Positions 1-8,694 of a stretch of DNA of 64,000 nucleotides are shown in pieces. Numbering within the stretch: position 1 is the first letter of the stretch; each line of letters starts with the position of its first letter. The DNA comes from Klebsiella huaxiensis (lineage in GTDB: Bacteria > Pseudomonadota > Gammaproteobacteria > Enterobacterales > Enterobacteriaceae): positions 2,108,001-2,172,000 of the forward strand of contig NZ_CP036175.1 of assembly GCF_003261575.2 (NCBI RefSeq), read 5' to 3'. Both the position numbers and the translations under genes were made by a program. A model generated the notes under the pieces. That model saw nothing but the letters and a program-made list of their open reading frames with translations. It searched no databases and was not told the origin of the DNA.

Positions 1-208
1 CGGTCGTTGGGTTACAGGTGGTGAGGAAAACTTTTGCGCCTTTCTCGAGGATCCCTTGTACCAGCGGGATCATTTTCATATCAAGATGCATGCAGCAGGC
101 CAGGCGGACCTGGTTGAGGTCGGGCAGGGCGGCAACCTGGCGCAGGGTGCGCGGCATATTCTGACTGGCCCATGCCACTTCTTTCTCTAAGTTTGTTTTG
201 TTATTCAA
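1..208 (-). CDS. Adenosylhomocysteinase-like protein, N-terminal part
   Basis: Partial gene that runs off the left edge. The 69 visible codons resemble the start of S-adenosylhomocysteine hydrolase-fold proteins: a short helical lead, then an LACCMHLDMKM segment (compare LACCLHMT in SAHH) and an EKGAKVFLTTCNPTT segment matching the region where SAHH reads ALGAEV..SSCN. The family cleaves S-adenosylhomocysteine to adenosine and homocysteine; enterobacteria normally use Pfs/LuxS, so this may be a divergent paralogue. I chose the TTG start at 206-208 because TAAGG lies just upstream on the minus strand; the first in-frame ATG lies inside the conserved part. The catalytic and NAD-binding regions are outside the window, so activity cannot be judged. 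Confidence 0.6.
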   Translation of the reverse strand, partial: MNNKTNLEKEVAWASQNMPRTLRQVAALPDLNQVRLACCMHLDMKMIPLVQGILEKGAKVFLTTCNPTT

Positions 209-396
209 TGTGGTTGACCTTAAATCCATAGAGTAGGTGATACCCCGACGGGGAGAGTGATTTTAACGTAGCGCGGCAATTTTTTACATTCACAAAATGA
301 ATACCGTAAAGCCACGATAAAGACATGGTTGTTAAATTATGGTTAAAAAAAGAAAATGAAACATAAGTTCTTATTATGACGTAAGCGAGTTGTACG

Positions 397-1128
397 ATGT
401 TAAGCGTTTTACCCGGATCGTTCTTTTCACGGATCCGCATCTTCCTTGGCCGTTTGAAACCACATGCTTTGCCGGTCGCCAGAAAACACATTGTTTTGGC
501 GTCGATCGGTGCCGGGACGGGGCTGGCGGTAACCAGCATGTTCAGCCACTGGTTGCTGGGCGAAGTCAATCTCTGGTTTATCGCGCCAATGGGCGCATCG
601 GCGGTGTTGCTGTTTGGCGTGCCGAGCAGTCCGCTAGCCCAACCGTGGTCGATTGTCGGTGGCAACGCATTATCGGCGCTCATCGGGGTGACGGTGGGGA
701 TACTGGTCCCCGATCTCGCGCTCGCCTGCGGCGTGGCGGCAGGGCTGGCGATCGCTGGAATGTATTTCCTGCGTTGCCTGCATCCGCCGGGCGGGGCGGT
801 GGCGTTAACCGCGATCCTTGGCGGCGCTGGCGTGCAGAGTGAAGGCTATCATTTTGTTTTAACTCCGGTATTGCTCAACTCCTTAATGCTGGCGCTGCTG
901 GCCATTGTCTTCAATAATCTGGTTGGACGCCGCTATCCGCACCCGCTGGCGGCGGAAGAAGTGAAGGTGAAATCGGTGCCGCTGGGCATCGCAGTGACGC
1001 GTGACGATATCCACGCGGCGCTGCTCGACGGTCAGTTTCTCGATATCGATGAAGACGATGTGCAGGAACTGCTGGAAAATATCGAGCAGAAAGCCAGGCT
1101 GCGGATCGCCAGTACGCAACGATCTTGA
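397..1128 (+). CDS. HPP family integral membrane protein
   Basis: A 243-residue inner-membrane protein of the HPP family, named for the conserved His-Pro-Pro motif, seen here as CLHPPGGA at about residues 129-136. Four to five hydrophobic segments span about residues 30-180 (ASIGAGTGLAVTSM, NLWFIAPMGASAVLLF, ALSALIGVTVGILV, LLNSLMLALLAIVF). The last 50 residues are acidic and soluble and stop before the CBS-domain pair that longer relatives carry. Some family members are linked to nitrite transport, but the substrate here is unknown. The gene is divergent from the SAHH-like gene and is followed by its own terminator. Confidence 0.8.
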   Translation: MLSVLPGSFFSRIRIFLGRLKPHALPVARKHIVLASIGAGTGLAVTSMFSHWLLGEVNLWFIAPMGASAVLLFGVPSSPLAQPWSIVGGNALSALIGVTVGILVPDLALACGVAAGLAIAGMYFLRCLHPPGGAVALTAILGGAGVQSEGYHFVLTPVLLNSLMLALLAIVFNNLVGRRYPHPLAAEEVKVKSVPLGIAVTRDDIHAALLDGQFLDIDEDDVQELLENIEQKARLRIASTQRS

Positions 1129-1145
1129 TTTTCCCTTTCAACCAT

Positions 1146-1193
1146 CAAGGGAGGCGTGATTTTATCTCCACGCTCCCCTTGTTTATTGTTTTT
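1146..1193 (+). terminator. Rho-independent terminator after the HPP gene
   Basis: CAAGGGAGGCGTG at 1146-1158 pairs with CACGCTCCCCTTG at 1169-1181, with one internal mismatch pair, and is followed by a T-rich tract ending in TTTTT at 1189-1193. It separates the HPP gene from the sugar operon. Confidence 0.75.
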
Positions 1194-1384
1194 CCTCCCC
1201 CGCGATTAGGCTGAACCAAGCCATTTTTCATCTCCATGCGCGCAAAACTCTGCGGATCGTGATTGCGATCGAGAAAATCGTCCATTTGATGAGCAAAAAG
1301 TTGACGCCCTTAACGAAATGAAAATTCCAAAATAAATTGATATGGATTTTTTAATTCGTAAGCGTATAACAAGTTGTTAAATTA

Positions 1385-1398
1385 TGCACCCGGGTGCA
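1385..1398. promoter_or_regulatory. Probable LacI-family operator upstream of the sugar operon
   Basis: TGCACCCGGGTGCA is a perfect 14-bp palindrome with the central CG typical of LacI/GalR-family operators. It lies about 115 bp before the transporter start, inside the 385-bp non-coding stretch 1129-1513, and a partial second copy (GGTGTGCA) follows at about 1403-1410. The regulator encoded at 5506-6504 is the natural candidate to bind it. A TGTGATC half-site near 1455 could be part of a CRP site but has no good second half. I could not fix a promoter with confidence. Confidence 0.6.
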
Positions 1399-1513
1399 AA
1401 AAGGTGTGCAACTGATTTCCGATGCCAGAACTTGCTGTCTCTGCATTGGCGATGTGATCTTTTTATTCATAAAAACAAAACGATAGAACGCTCATCCCTG
1501 ACAGGACAACAAA

Positions 1514-2938
1514 ATGACCGATCATGTGATAACTGAAAGTCGTAAAACAGATAATGATAAGAAAATCAGATTAATAACCCTCGTCTCCACCATCGGCGGT
1601 TTGTGCTTTGGCTATGACACCGGGGTTATTTCCGGCGCACTGATTTTTATGAAGAACGACCTTGGCCTCAGCCCGTTGCAGGAAGGGCTGGTGACATCGT
1701 TCTTATTATTCGGCGCTGCAATCGGCTCCGTTGGTGGCGGCTGGCTGTCGGACCGGCAGGGCAGGCGGAAAAATATCCTTTGGGTGGCGATTATCTTTAT
1801 CTTTGGCGCGCTCGGCACCGCCGTGGCGTGGGATATGTCATCGATGATTATCGCTCGCTTTATCCTTGGCCTGGCAGTGGGCTGCGCGTCGGTGACGGTA
1901 CCGATTTATATCTCCGAACTGGCGAGGCCCTCGCAGCGCGAACGGCTGGTCACGGTCAACGAGCTGATGATCGTCACCGGGCAATTTCTCGCCTATTCGG
2001 TCAACGCCGCCATCGTCAATTTCTACCCTGACATGTCGCACAACTGGCGCTTAATGCTGGCGATCCCGGCGCTGCCCGGGGCACTGCTGTGGATAGGCAT
2101 GCTGGTAATGCCGGAGTCTCCGCGTTTCTTTGTACGTAAGGGGCAAATCGACAAAGCGGTTGCGGTGTTGAAAACGATTCGCCGTCCGGAAGAAGTGGAG
2201 CAGGAGATCCGCGATATTCAGCAGGTGAGCCAGGCTGGCGCTATTCATGGTCGGTTTATCGACGAACTGAAAAAGAAATGGGTGCTACAGCTGATTTTAA
2301 TTGGCCTGATGATTGTGCTGGCGACGCGGGTCACCGGGGTTAATACCATTATGTACTACGCCCCGACGGTGCTGAAATCCACCGGTCTTGGCGATGCGGC
2401 GGCGGTGACCGGCGCGGTGGCCAACGGGGTGGTTTCTATCCTCGCGACTCTATTAGGGATGCTGCTGATTGGTAGACACTCGCGGCGGAAAATGTTCTTC
2501 ACCGGGCAGATAGGCGTCACGTTGAGCCTGGTGCTGATCGGCCTCTCTTTCAAACTCTTCTTCCACATGGAAACCGTTGATGGCGTTAGCGGGCTGCAGG
2601 CCAACTTTGCCGGTGCCAGCTACATCATTCTTGCTCTGATGCTGGTGTTCCTCACCTTTATGCAGGGGTGGATCGCACCGGTGTTCTGGCTAATGCTCGC
2701 TGAAATTTACCCGCTGCGGATGCGAGGCCTGGGGATGGGTTTTGCGGTATTCGGGCTATGGATTTTTGACTTCATCATCCAGTCCGTGTTCCCGATTTTA
2801 CTTAACAACTATGGCGGCGGAATGACCTTCGGTTTCTTCGCCGGTACCAACGTCATTATGTTGATTCTGCTGGTGAAATATCTTCCGGAAACCCGCGGAT
2901 TAACCCTTGAGCAAATTGAACAAAAATTCAGATTCTGA
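1514..2938 (+). CDS. MFS sugar porter (myo-inositol/sugar:H+ symporter type)
   Basis: A 474-residue major facilitator of the sugar porter family with 12 predicted membrane segments. Family signatures are visible: GFGYD-like LCFGYDTGVISGAL in helix 1, GGWLSDRQGRRK between helices 2 and 3, the PESPRFFVRKG motif at mid-protein, GVNTIMYYAPTV in helix 7, and the C-terminal PETRGLTLEQIE. It should import a sugar or cyclitol with protons across the inner membrane. Similarity to IolT/YdjK-type porters and the dehydrogenase and isomerase downstream suggest an inositol-like polyol, but the substrate is inferred. First gene of a four-gene operon; 21 bp separate it from the next start. Confidence 0.85.
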   Translation: MTDHVITESRKTDNDKKIRLITLVSTIGGLCFGYDTGVISGALIFMKNDLGLSPLQEGLVTSFLLFGAAIGSVGGGWLSDRQGRRKNILWVAIIFIFGALGTAVAWDMSSMIIARFILGLAVGCASVTVPIYISELARPSQRERLVTVNELMIVTGQFLAYSVNAAIVNFYPDMSHNWRLMLAIPALPGALLWIGMLVMPESPRFFVRKGQIDKAVAVLKTIRRPEEVEQEIRDIQQVSQAGAIHGRFIDELKKKWVLQLILIGLMIVLATRVTGVNTIMYYAPTVLKSTGLGDAAAVTGAVANGVVSILATLLGMLLIGRHSRRKMFFTGQIGVTLSLVLIGLSFKLFFHMETVDGVSGLQANFAGASYIILALMLVFLTFMQGWIAPVFWLMLAEIYPLRMRGLGMGFAVFGLWIFDFIIQSVFPILLNNYGGGMTFGFFAGTNVIMLILLVKYLPETRGLTLEQIEQKFRF

Positions 2939-2959
2939 TTTAGAAATGTGGAGGAACAT

Positions 2960-3970
2960 ATGACAGTCAATATCGGTTTAATTGGTTTGGGCATGATTGG
3001 GCGCGATCATTTACAGCGTTTCCAGTCGGTTATTCAGAACGCCAGAGTCAGCGCCGTCTGTGATATCAATCGTAACGTGACCGACTCTATTGCCCGCGAA
3101 TATGGCGCACAGGCTTATTACGATGCGGTGGAGATGATTCAATCAGACGACGTAGATGCCGTTTTTATTTGCTCAATCGGCCCGGTTCACAAAGAGCAAA
3201 TATTGGCAGCGATTAAAGCGGGCAAGCCGGTATTTTGCGAAAAACCGCTGACCCCAACCGCTGATGAAGCGAGGGCGATTATTGATGCTGAAGTGGCGTG
3301 CGGCAAACGCATGTTGCAACTGGGGTTTATGCGTCGCTTCGACCCCGGGTACAACCAGCTCAAAGCCACTTTGGACGGTGGCGAACTGGGCGAAATTTTG
3401 TTGATTCATTGCGCCCACCGCAACGCCTCAGTCCCGGAAAGCTACACCCTGGAAATGGCGATTAATGATTCCGCGACCCACGAAATAGACATTATTCGCT
3501 ATCTGCTCGACGAAAATATCGTGTCGGTGCGCGTCGACAAACCGCGTAAGAAGACCCGCAGAGCCTGTGCGCACCTGCAGGATCCGCTGATCGTGATTTT
3601 TGAAACCGAATCCGGCGTGCGCATCGATGATGAACTGTTTGTGAACTGTGATTATGGCTACGACATCCGTTGTGAAGTGATCGGTGAAAACGCCATTAGC
3701 GCGCTGACCGAGCAGGCGCTCACCACCACTCGTTCAACGAAAGGCTACAGCCGGGCGATCCCGCAGACCTGCATGGAACGTTTCGCCACCGCCTACGATC
3801 GTGAAGTGCAGAACTTTGTTGATCGCGTTAATGAAGGCAGTGAAATGACCGGGCCATCTTCGTGGGATGGGTTTGTCGTGGCGATGGTGTGCGATGCCGG
3901 GCTGGCTTCGCTGAAGGATGGCGAGAAGCACACCGTCTCCCTGCCGGAATGCCCGGCGCTGTATCGCTAA
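2960..3970 (+). CDS. Gfo/Idh/MocA-family oxidoreductase (inositol 2-dehydrogenase-like)
   Basis: A 336-residue cytoplasmic NAD(P)-dependent dehydrogenase. The N-terminal Rossmann fold begins with IGLIGLGMIGRDH (GxGxxG type), the catalytic-lysine motif CEKPL lies near residue 93, and DSATHEIDIIRYL carries the Asp/His pair typical of inositol dehydrogenases (IolG) at about residues 170-182. It probably oxidises a ring or sugar hydroxyl to a keto group as the first catabolic step. An upstream GTG at 2948 is in frame, but GGAGG at 2950-2954 lies just before the ATG at 2960, so I use that start. Second gene of the operon; 24 bp before the EIIA gene. Confidence 0.85.
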   Translation: MTVNIGLIGLGMIGRDHLQRFQSVIQNARVSAVCDINRNVTDSIAREYGAQAYYDAVEMIQSDDVDAVFICSIGPVHKEQILAAIKAGKPVFCEKPLTPTADEARAIIDAEVACGKRMLQLGFMRRFDPGYNQLKATLDGGELGEILLIHCAHRNASVPESYTLEMAINDSATHEIDIIRYLLDENIVSVRVDKPRKKTRRACAHLQDPLIVIFETESGVRIDDELFVNCDYGYDIRCEVIGENAISALTEQALTTTRSTKGYSRAIPQTCMERFATAYDREVQNFVDRVNEGSEMTGPSSWDGFVVAMVCDAGLASLKDGEKHTVSLPECPALYR

Positions 3971-3994
3971 CCCTTTAACGTACGGGAGAGGCGC

Positions 3995-4444
3995 ATGTTA
4001 ACCCTTAAGCAAGAAGATATTTTTATTGGCTGCCGGGCGAATTCAAAGAAGAAGGCGCTGCGCATTGCTGCGGATTCCTTGCAGGCTGGCGGCTACGTCA
4101 GCGACGGTTTTTTTGAATCAATGGTAGATCGCGAAAAGGCGCTCTCTACCTGGCTCGGGGCGGGCGTGGCGATGCCTCATTGCAGCAAAGAGGGCATTGA
4201 CCTGGTGCGGCAAACTGGCTTCCAGCTGTTTCAGTTTCCGGATGGCGTGGGCTGGGGGGAAGGCAGAGTGGCTTTCCTGGTGGTCGCCGTGGCGGCAAAA
4301 AATAATGAACACATTGATGTTATCGCGGATCTGGCAGACCTGCTTGATGACGAAGTGAAAACGACGCTGCTCGCCAGCGCCGACAGCAAAGACGCGTTTA
4401 TGCAGATCCTCGAAGGTCACTCATTTAAGAAGGATAGAATATGA
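3995..4444 (+). CDS. Orphan PTS EIIA domain protein (fructose/mannitol type)
   Basis: A 149-residue stand-alone EIIA of the fructose/mannitol (PTS type 2) fold. The phosphorylatable histidine sits in GAGVAMPHCS (His62), matching the IAxPH motif of the family. No EIIB or EIIC gene is nearby, and the operon already has an MFS porter, so it is unlikely to energise transport. It may act as a phosphorylation-dependent regulator, as EIIA-Ntr-type proteins do, but the target is unknown. A GGGAG-type ribosome site precedes the ATG. The last four bases (ATGA) overlap the next start, indicating translational coupling. Confidence 0.75.
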   Translation: MLTLKQEDIFIGCRANSKKKALRIAADSLQAGGYVSDGFFESMVDREKALSTWLGAGVAMPHCSKEGIDLVRQTGFQLFQFPDGVGWGEGRVAFLVVAVAAKNNEHIDVIADLADLLDDEVKTTLLASADSKDAFMQILEGHSFKKDRI

Positions 4445-5382
4445 AACTGGCACTCTGTACTGATGTTCTCGCCGACCTGGCTTTCCCTGAAATGCTCGAC
4501 CGCGTGAAGCAGTATGGCATTAACGGCGTGGAGATGACCGCAGGCGGTTGGTCGCCTTGCCCGCATGTGAAAACCGAAGAGCTGCTGGCTTCCCCAGCGA
4601 AGCTCGCGGCGTTTTGCGGGGAACTGGAAAAACGCGGCATGGAAATCGTTGCCCTGAACTGTTCGGGTAACCCGCTGGCACCCGGCGCGCTGGGCGAGAA
4701 ACATACCGCCAGCAGCTACCGCACCGTTGAGCTGGCGGCGAAGCTCGGCGTCAAAAAAGTCGTCATGATGAGCGGCCTGCCCGGCGGCGGCCCGGACGAC
4801 AAAATCCCTAACTGGATAACCTCAACGGTTTCCTGGCCCGACTATATGCCAGGGGTGATTGATTACCAGTGGAATGAGGTGGCGATACCGTGGTGGCAGG
4901 CTTTTGCCCGCCATGCGGCTGAACACGGGATCGAACAGATTGCCCTCGAAGAGTTCCCTAGCCAGCTGGTGTACAACCCGAGCACGTTGCTGCGCCTGCG
5001 CGATGCGGTGGGTGACATCATCGGCATGAACCTCGACCCGTCGCACCTGATTGCCATGGGGGCTGAGCCCATTGCCGCTGCCCGGAAGCTGGAAGGAGTG
5101 ATTTATCACGTTCACGGTAAAGATGCGCGTATTGAGCGCGGGCTGGCGGACGTTGACGGTCTGCTGGAGTATCAGCCGGTGACTGAAACCAAAACCCGGA
5201 CCTGGAACTACGTGGCGGTTGGCTGCGGACAGGATTTGAAGTGGTGGAAAGAGTTCTTCTCAGTGCTGCGCATGACCGGTTACAACGGTTATGTATCGCT
5301 GGAGATGGAGGACCTGACGATGAGCGTTGAAGCGGGGCTACGGACGTCGATTGATGCCCTTAACGCAACCTTAAGTCAGTGA
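4441..5382 (+). CDS. Sugar phosphate isomerase/epimerase (IolE/IolH-type TIM barrel)
   Basis: A 313-residue protein of the AP-endonuclease-family-2 / xylose isomerase-like TIM barrel group. Metal-ligand-type residues recur at strand ends: ALEEF (about residue 164), MNLDPSHL, YHVHGKDAR and SLEMED near the C-terminus. In inositol pathways such proteins dehydrate or epimerise the keto product of the dehydrogenase, which fits the gene order, but the exact substrate is inferred. It overlaps the EIIA gene by 4 bp and is followed 8 bp later by a strong terminator, so it is the last gene of the operon. Confidence 0.8.
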   Translation: MKLALCTDVLADLAFPEMLDRVKQYGINGVEMTAGGWSPCPHVKTEELLASPAKLAAFCGELEKRGMEIVALNCSGNPLAPGALGEKHTASSYRTVELAAKLGVKKVVMMSGLPGGGPDDKIPNWITSTVSWPDYMPGVIDYQWNEVAIPWWQAFARHAAEHGIEQIALEEFPSQLVYNPSTLLRLRDAVGDIIGMNLDPSHLIAMGAEPIAAARKLEGVIYHVHGKDARIERGLADVDGLLEYQPVTETKTRTWNYVAVGCGQDLKWWKEFFSVLRMTGYNGYVSLEMEDLTMSVEAGLRTSIDALNATLSQ

Positions 5383-5389
5383 TAACGGG

Positions 5390-5433
5390 CCGCGTTCTTC
5401 CACCGGGGGGCGGGAGAACGCGGTGCGTTTTTT
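5390..5433 (+). terminator. Rho-independent terminator of the sugar operon
   Basis: CCGCGTTCT at 5390-5398 pairs perfectly with AGAACGCGG at 5415-5423, followed by TTTTTT at 5428-5433. Confidence 0.85.
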
Positions 5434-5505
5434 GTTGAGCGGATTCTATCTTGCTGTATTTTACGTTCTATTGGATGTTAATCATCAGGAACGTTAAAAC
5501 CGAGA

Positions 5506-6504
5506 ATGAGCGCCTCTAAACGACAAAAAGCGACCGCCAGCGATGTTGCGTTACTGGCGGGCGTCTCAAAGTGGACCGTTTCCCGGGCGTTTACTCCCGG
5601 GGCATCTATCCAGGCGAAAACGCGAGAAGATGTCATGAAGGCCGCCAATACCCTGGGGTATCGGCCTAATTTGCTGGCGCGCAGCCTGACGCAAAAGCAA
5701 ACCCACATCATCGGCGTGGCGGTTGATGAGCTGCGCAATCCCAATATGGTGCTGTTGCTCAATGAAGTGACTCGCCAGCTACAAAATCGCGGCTATATGG
5801 CATTGGTAATTAACGTCGCCGATCAGGAAAGCAACCGCACGGCGATGGCGCTGGCTTACCAGCTCCAGGTCGACGGCATTCTGTTTATGGCAACGGTACT
5901 GACGCCGGAGCTTATTGCGATCGCCACCGAAATTCACCGGGTACCGCTGGTGCAGATTGGTCGTAATACCGAGAATCCGGAAATCCAGGTGGTGAATATC
6001 GACGGCTGGCTTGCTGGCAAGCAGATCGCTGAACTGCTGCTGGGGCAGGGGCATCGTACATTTGGTTATATGAAAGGGCCTGACACCCCGTCGCATCATT
6101 TACTGCGAATGGAAGGGTATCAGGCGGCGCTGGAGAAGGGCGGTTGTCGACTTGATACGTTGCTGGTGGCCGGGCAGTATCTGCGCACCCGGGGATATGC
6201 TGCGATGAGCGACTATCTTGACGCTACGCCTGAAGCCGAGCGAGTCGATGCTCTGTTCTGCGAAAACGATATTCTGGCCATCGGCGCGCTGCAGGCGCTG
6301 CGTGAGCGGGATTTAACCATGAGTATTGTCGGTTTCGATAATATCGACGAAGCGGCAGCGCCTGAGTGGCAGCTGACCACTTACGATCAGCGGCGCGAGC
6401 GGCTGGTTGAAGAGGCACTGAATCGACTGATCGATGCAACTGAAGGCTTGCCAGCGGCGTGGCGCACCGGGGAACTGATCGTGCGCCAGTCGCATCGAGA
6501 ATAA
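5506..6504 (+). CDS. LacI-family transcriptional regulator
   Basis: A 332-residue repressor-type protein. The N-terminal helix-turn-helix reads ATASDVALLAGVSKWTVSRAF at about residues 10-29, with the hinge helix near NTLGYRPNLLARSL. A periplasmic-binding-protein-like effector domain follows (IIGVAVDELRNPNMVLLL, VDGILFMATV, DALFCENDILAIGAL, VGFDNID). It most likely controls the adjacent operon through the palindrome at 1385-1398, with a sugar or polyol intermediate as inducer; this is inferred from position. It lies 123 bp after the operon and has its own leader. It converges on the tautomerase gene with only 16 bp between stops. Confidence 0.9.
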   Translation: MSASKRQKATASDVALLAGVSKWTVSRAFTPGASIQAKTREDVMKAANTLGYRPNLLARSLTQKQTHIIGVAVDELRNPNMVLLLNEVTRQLQNRGYMALVINVADQESNRTAMALAYQLQVDGILFMATVLTPELIAIATEIHRVPLVQIGRNTENPEIQVVNIDGWLAGKQIAELLLGQGHRTFGYMKGPDTPSHHLLRMEGYQAALEKGGCRLDTLLVAGQYLRTRGYAAMSDYLDATPEAERVDALFCENDILAIGALQALRERDLTMSIVGFDNIDEAAAPEWQLTTYDQRRERLVEEALNRLIDATEGLPAAWRTGELIVRQSHRE

Positions 6505-6520
6505 GGCCGTTTCCGCTCGA

Positions 6521-6910
6521 CTACAGCTCGCCGGTCATATACTGTGCGACGCCGCGGCCAAAACTCCAGTCGCCTTTGTGGTTGCTTATCACCGAGATCA
6601 TCAGGTCATCGCCGCTCAGTCCGCAGTGCTCCTGCAATTGAGCTTGCAGAGTGGCATAGAAAAGCTGCTTCTGCTGTTCGCTGCGCGGGCTGGTATAAAC
6701 TCTCACCACTACCACCTCTTTGCTGCGCGTTAGTTCCAGTCCGGTATCTTCAATCACCATATGGTGAGCTTTGTTTTCGTGAACAATCTGGTAACGGTCG
6801 CGCTCAGGCACTTTGAATGCTTGCACCACGGCGCGGTGAGCCGCATCCAGCAGGGTTTTTATCTCGCTTTCACTACGGCCTTCAAAAATATCAAACGTCA
6901 GTAACGGCAT
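6521..6910 (-). CDS. Tautomerase-family protein
   Basis: A 129-residue protein of the tautomerase superfamily (MIF/4-oxalocrotonate tautomerase-like). After the initiator Met, Pro is residue 2 (MPLLTFDIFEGRS), which is the catalytic N-terminal proline of the family. The length fits the two-unit (MSAD/cis-CaaD-like) group rather than the 60-residue 4-OT. The fold is supported by EIKTLLDAAHRAVVQAF and the late GDDLMISVISNHKGDWSFG segment. The substrate is unknown. It is divergent from the LysR regulator at 7025, 114 bp away, which probably controls it. Confidence 0.85.
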   Translation of the reverse strand: MPLLTFDIFEGRSESEIKTLLDAAHRAVVQAFKVPERDRYQIVHENKAHHMVIEDTGLELTRSKEVVVVRVYTSPRSEQQKQLFYATLQAQLQEHCGLSGDDLMISVISNHKGDWSFGRGVAQYMTGEL

Positions 6911-7024
6911 GGCAGGTGGTCCTTGTTGTTGGATTAACGAGCGATGAATGTGATGCTAACCCATGCTGATGCGGGTAAAAACCGCTATATTTGAACTCAT
7001 TGTTTTCCTACATGAACAATCGGC

Positions 7025-7942
7025 ATGAACGAGATCCGCCCGGAAATTTACTGGACTCACCTGTACTGGCTAACGGTACTGGAGGAGCAAAAAAGCTACA
7101 CCCGTGCGGCTGAAAAGCTGGCGGTGAGTAAGTCCGCCATTAGCCAGAAGATCAGCGAACTGGAGCGGGTGACCGGCAAGGCGCTGGTGCACCGAACCAC
7201 TCGCAGCGTCACGTTAAGCGAAGATGGGTTGCGGCTGGTGGCGGAGCTTAACGAGCCTTTCGGGCAGATCCGCGAGATTTTCACCGGCACCTGCGATGAT
7301 GAAGGCGGGCCACTGCGCGGAACGCTACGGCTAACCGCACCGGTGGCCTTTTCGCGCCAGCAACTGGTCCCGGCTATCACGCCCTTTTTGCATGAGCATC
7401 CACAGCTTCATCTACAACTGGAAGTTACCGACCGGCTGGTGTCGCTGGCTAGCGAAGGATTCGATCTTGCCATTCGCCACTGCCGTCGCGAACTGCTGCC
7501 ACAGACCCATGTGGCCTGGCCACTCTGTCGGACGGCAACCCTGGTTGTTGCCTCGGCGGATTATATTCGTCGCTTTGGTCGCCCCGACTCGCCAGACGCG
7601 CTGCGCCAGCATCACTGCCTGACCTATCCGCGTGGGCCGCAAAGCCCGCACTGGACCTTCGAATGCGGCAATGAACGAGTCAGCGTGAAAGTGCAGGGGC
7701 CGTTTTCGACCAACAACAGTGAATCCCTGCGCGATGCGGTGCTGGCTGGGCTGGGAATTGCATTATTGCCGGATTTTAGCGCCAGAGAGGCGATTGGCCG
7801 TGGGTTGGTACAGGAACTGTTGCCGGGCTGGCAGCCGGTGGATGTGTTTGCGGAAAATCTTTACGTCATTCGCCCCTACACGCCGCGGGTATCGCGGGCG
7901 GTAGAGACCTTTAGCCGCTATCTGAAGACCACTTTTAGCTGA
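7025..7942 (+). CDS. LysR-family transcriptional regulator
   Basis: A 305-residue LysR-type regulator. The winged HTH occupies about residues 10-68 (KSYTRAAEKLAVSKSAISQKISELE is the DNA-reading part) and a co-inducer-binding domain fills the rest (LRLTAPVAFSRQQLVPAI, LGIALLPDFSAREAI near the end). It is transcribed divergently from the tautomerase gene, a usual arrangement for a LysR regulator and its target. Its stop overlaps the convergent lipoate-ligase-like gene by 8 bp. The effector is unknown. Confidence 0.88.
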   Translation: MNEIRPEIYWTHLYWLTVLEEQKSYTRAAEKLAVSKSAISQKISELERVTGKALVHRTTRSVTLSEDGLRLVAELNEPFGQIREIFTGTCDDEGGPLRGTLRLTAPVAFSRQQLVPAITPFLHEHPQLHLQLEVTDRLVSLASEGFDLAIRHCRRELLPQTHVAWPLCRTATLVVASADYIRRFGRPDSPDALRQHHCLTYPRGPQSPHWTFECGNERVSVKVQGPFSTNNSESLRDAVLAGLGIALLPDFSAREAIGRGLVQELLPGWQPVDVFAENLYVIRPYTPRVSRAVETFSRYLKTTFS

Positions 7943-8678
7943 TGTTTTGCAGCACTTGCACCAGCGCCTCGCGAAAGCGGGGGAGCACATCAGCCTCTTC
8001 AGGGATAAGCTCCGCCAGGGCCACGGTTTTATCGGTGCGGTAGATTCGACCGCTGCCCAGATGCGCTTCAAAGGCATTCGCCGCCTGATGCGCTGCATAG
8101 AGATCGGCGTCCAGCAATATCACCGCGTGGGCGAGGACCACATGGCCTTTACCCCCAGCCATTGGTCGCCAATACTGAGCCGTACCAGCGATTTTACGCA
8201 CCTGCTCGCCTTCACCGCAGGCCAGATTGTAGCGGCCATCGCAAAACGAACCGCTCACCGCCTGGAAGTGGCTGGCGACGCCAAAAGTTGCCAGCGTGCG
8301 CTGAAGCAGGCCGCAGAGGAACAGATAAATCGGCTCTGCCGCGTCGCCCAGCGGTTGGTAAACCGGCCAGGCGAGGCTGAGATTGATAATCCCCGGCCCC
8401 TGCGGCACTAGCCCGCCGCCGGAGCGGCGCAGCCAGACCGGCCAACCCTGACGGGCAAATTGCTTACTTATCGCCGCCAGTTCCGTGAACTTTCGGTAGC
8501 TTCCGGGGACCACAAACCCCTGCGGAGCCTGCCATAGCTGAGCGACGGCTTCCCCGTTAATAGCCCGATCAAACAGCGGCTGCTCCGCCAGCGTCGGGTC
8601 GGAGCAATATTGAATCGGCAGAAGCTGGTGATTAAAACGCGTCGGCCAGCATGCCTCGCCGCGAGAGTCCTGAGTCAT
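7935..8678 (-). CDS. Lipoate-protein ligase A-like (biotin/lipoate ligase family)
   Basis: A 247-residue cytoplasmic protein of the biotin/lipoyl ligase (BPL/LplA) fold. The lipoyl-binding loop RRSGGGLVPQGPGIINLSL at about residues 83-101 and KIAGTAQYWR near residue 164 match the RRxSGGGAVxHxxGxxN and KIxGxAQ motifs; the catalytic lysine would be in KIAGTAQ. The family activates lipoate or octanoate and attaches it to E2 or GcvH lysines. The His of the usual VYHD motif is replaced (LVPQGP), so the substrate may differ. It follows the MHS transporter gene by 16 bp on the same strand, suggesting import and use of one compound. Confidence 0.7.
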   Translation of the reverse strand: MTQDSRGEACWPTRFNHQLLPIQYCSDPTLAEQPLFDRAINGEAVAQLWQAPQGFVVPGSYRKFTELAAISKQFARQGWPVWLRRSGGGLVPQGPGIINLSLAWPVYQPLGDAAEPIYLFLCGLLQRTLATFGVASHFQAVSGSFCDGRYNLACGEGEQVRKIAGTAQYWRPMAGGKGHVVLAHAVILLDADLYAAHQAANAFEAHLGSGRIYRTDKTVALAELIPEEADVLPRFREALVQVLQNIS

Positions 8679-8694
8679 TTTGCCTCCTTAACGA

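Noticed and set aside
201..683. 160-codon minus-strand frame overlapping the HPP gene
   Set aside because: No recognisable motifs, composition of an antisense frame, and it overlaps the well-supported HPP protein; the real minus-strand gene is the SAHH-like one starting at 208.
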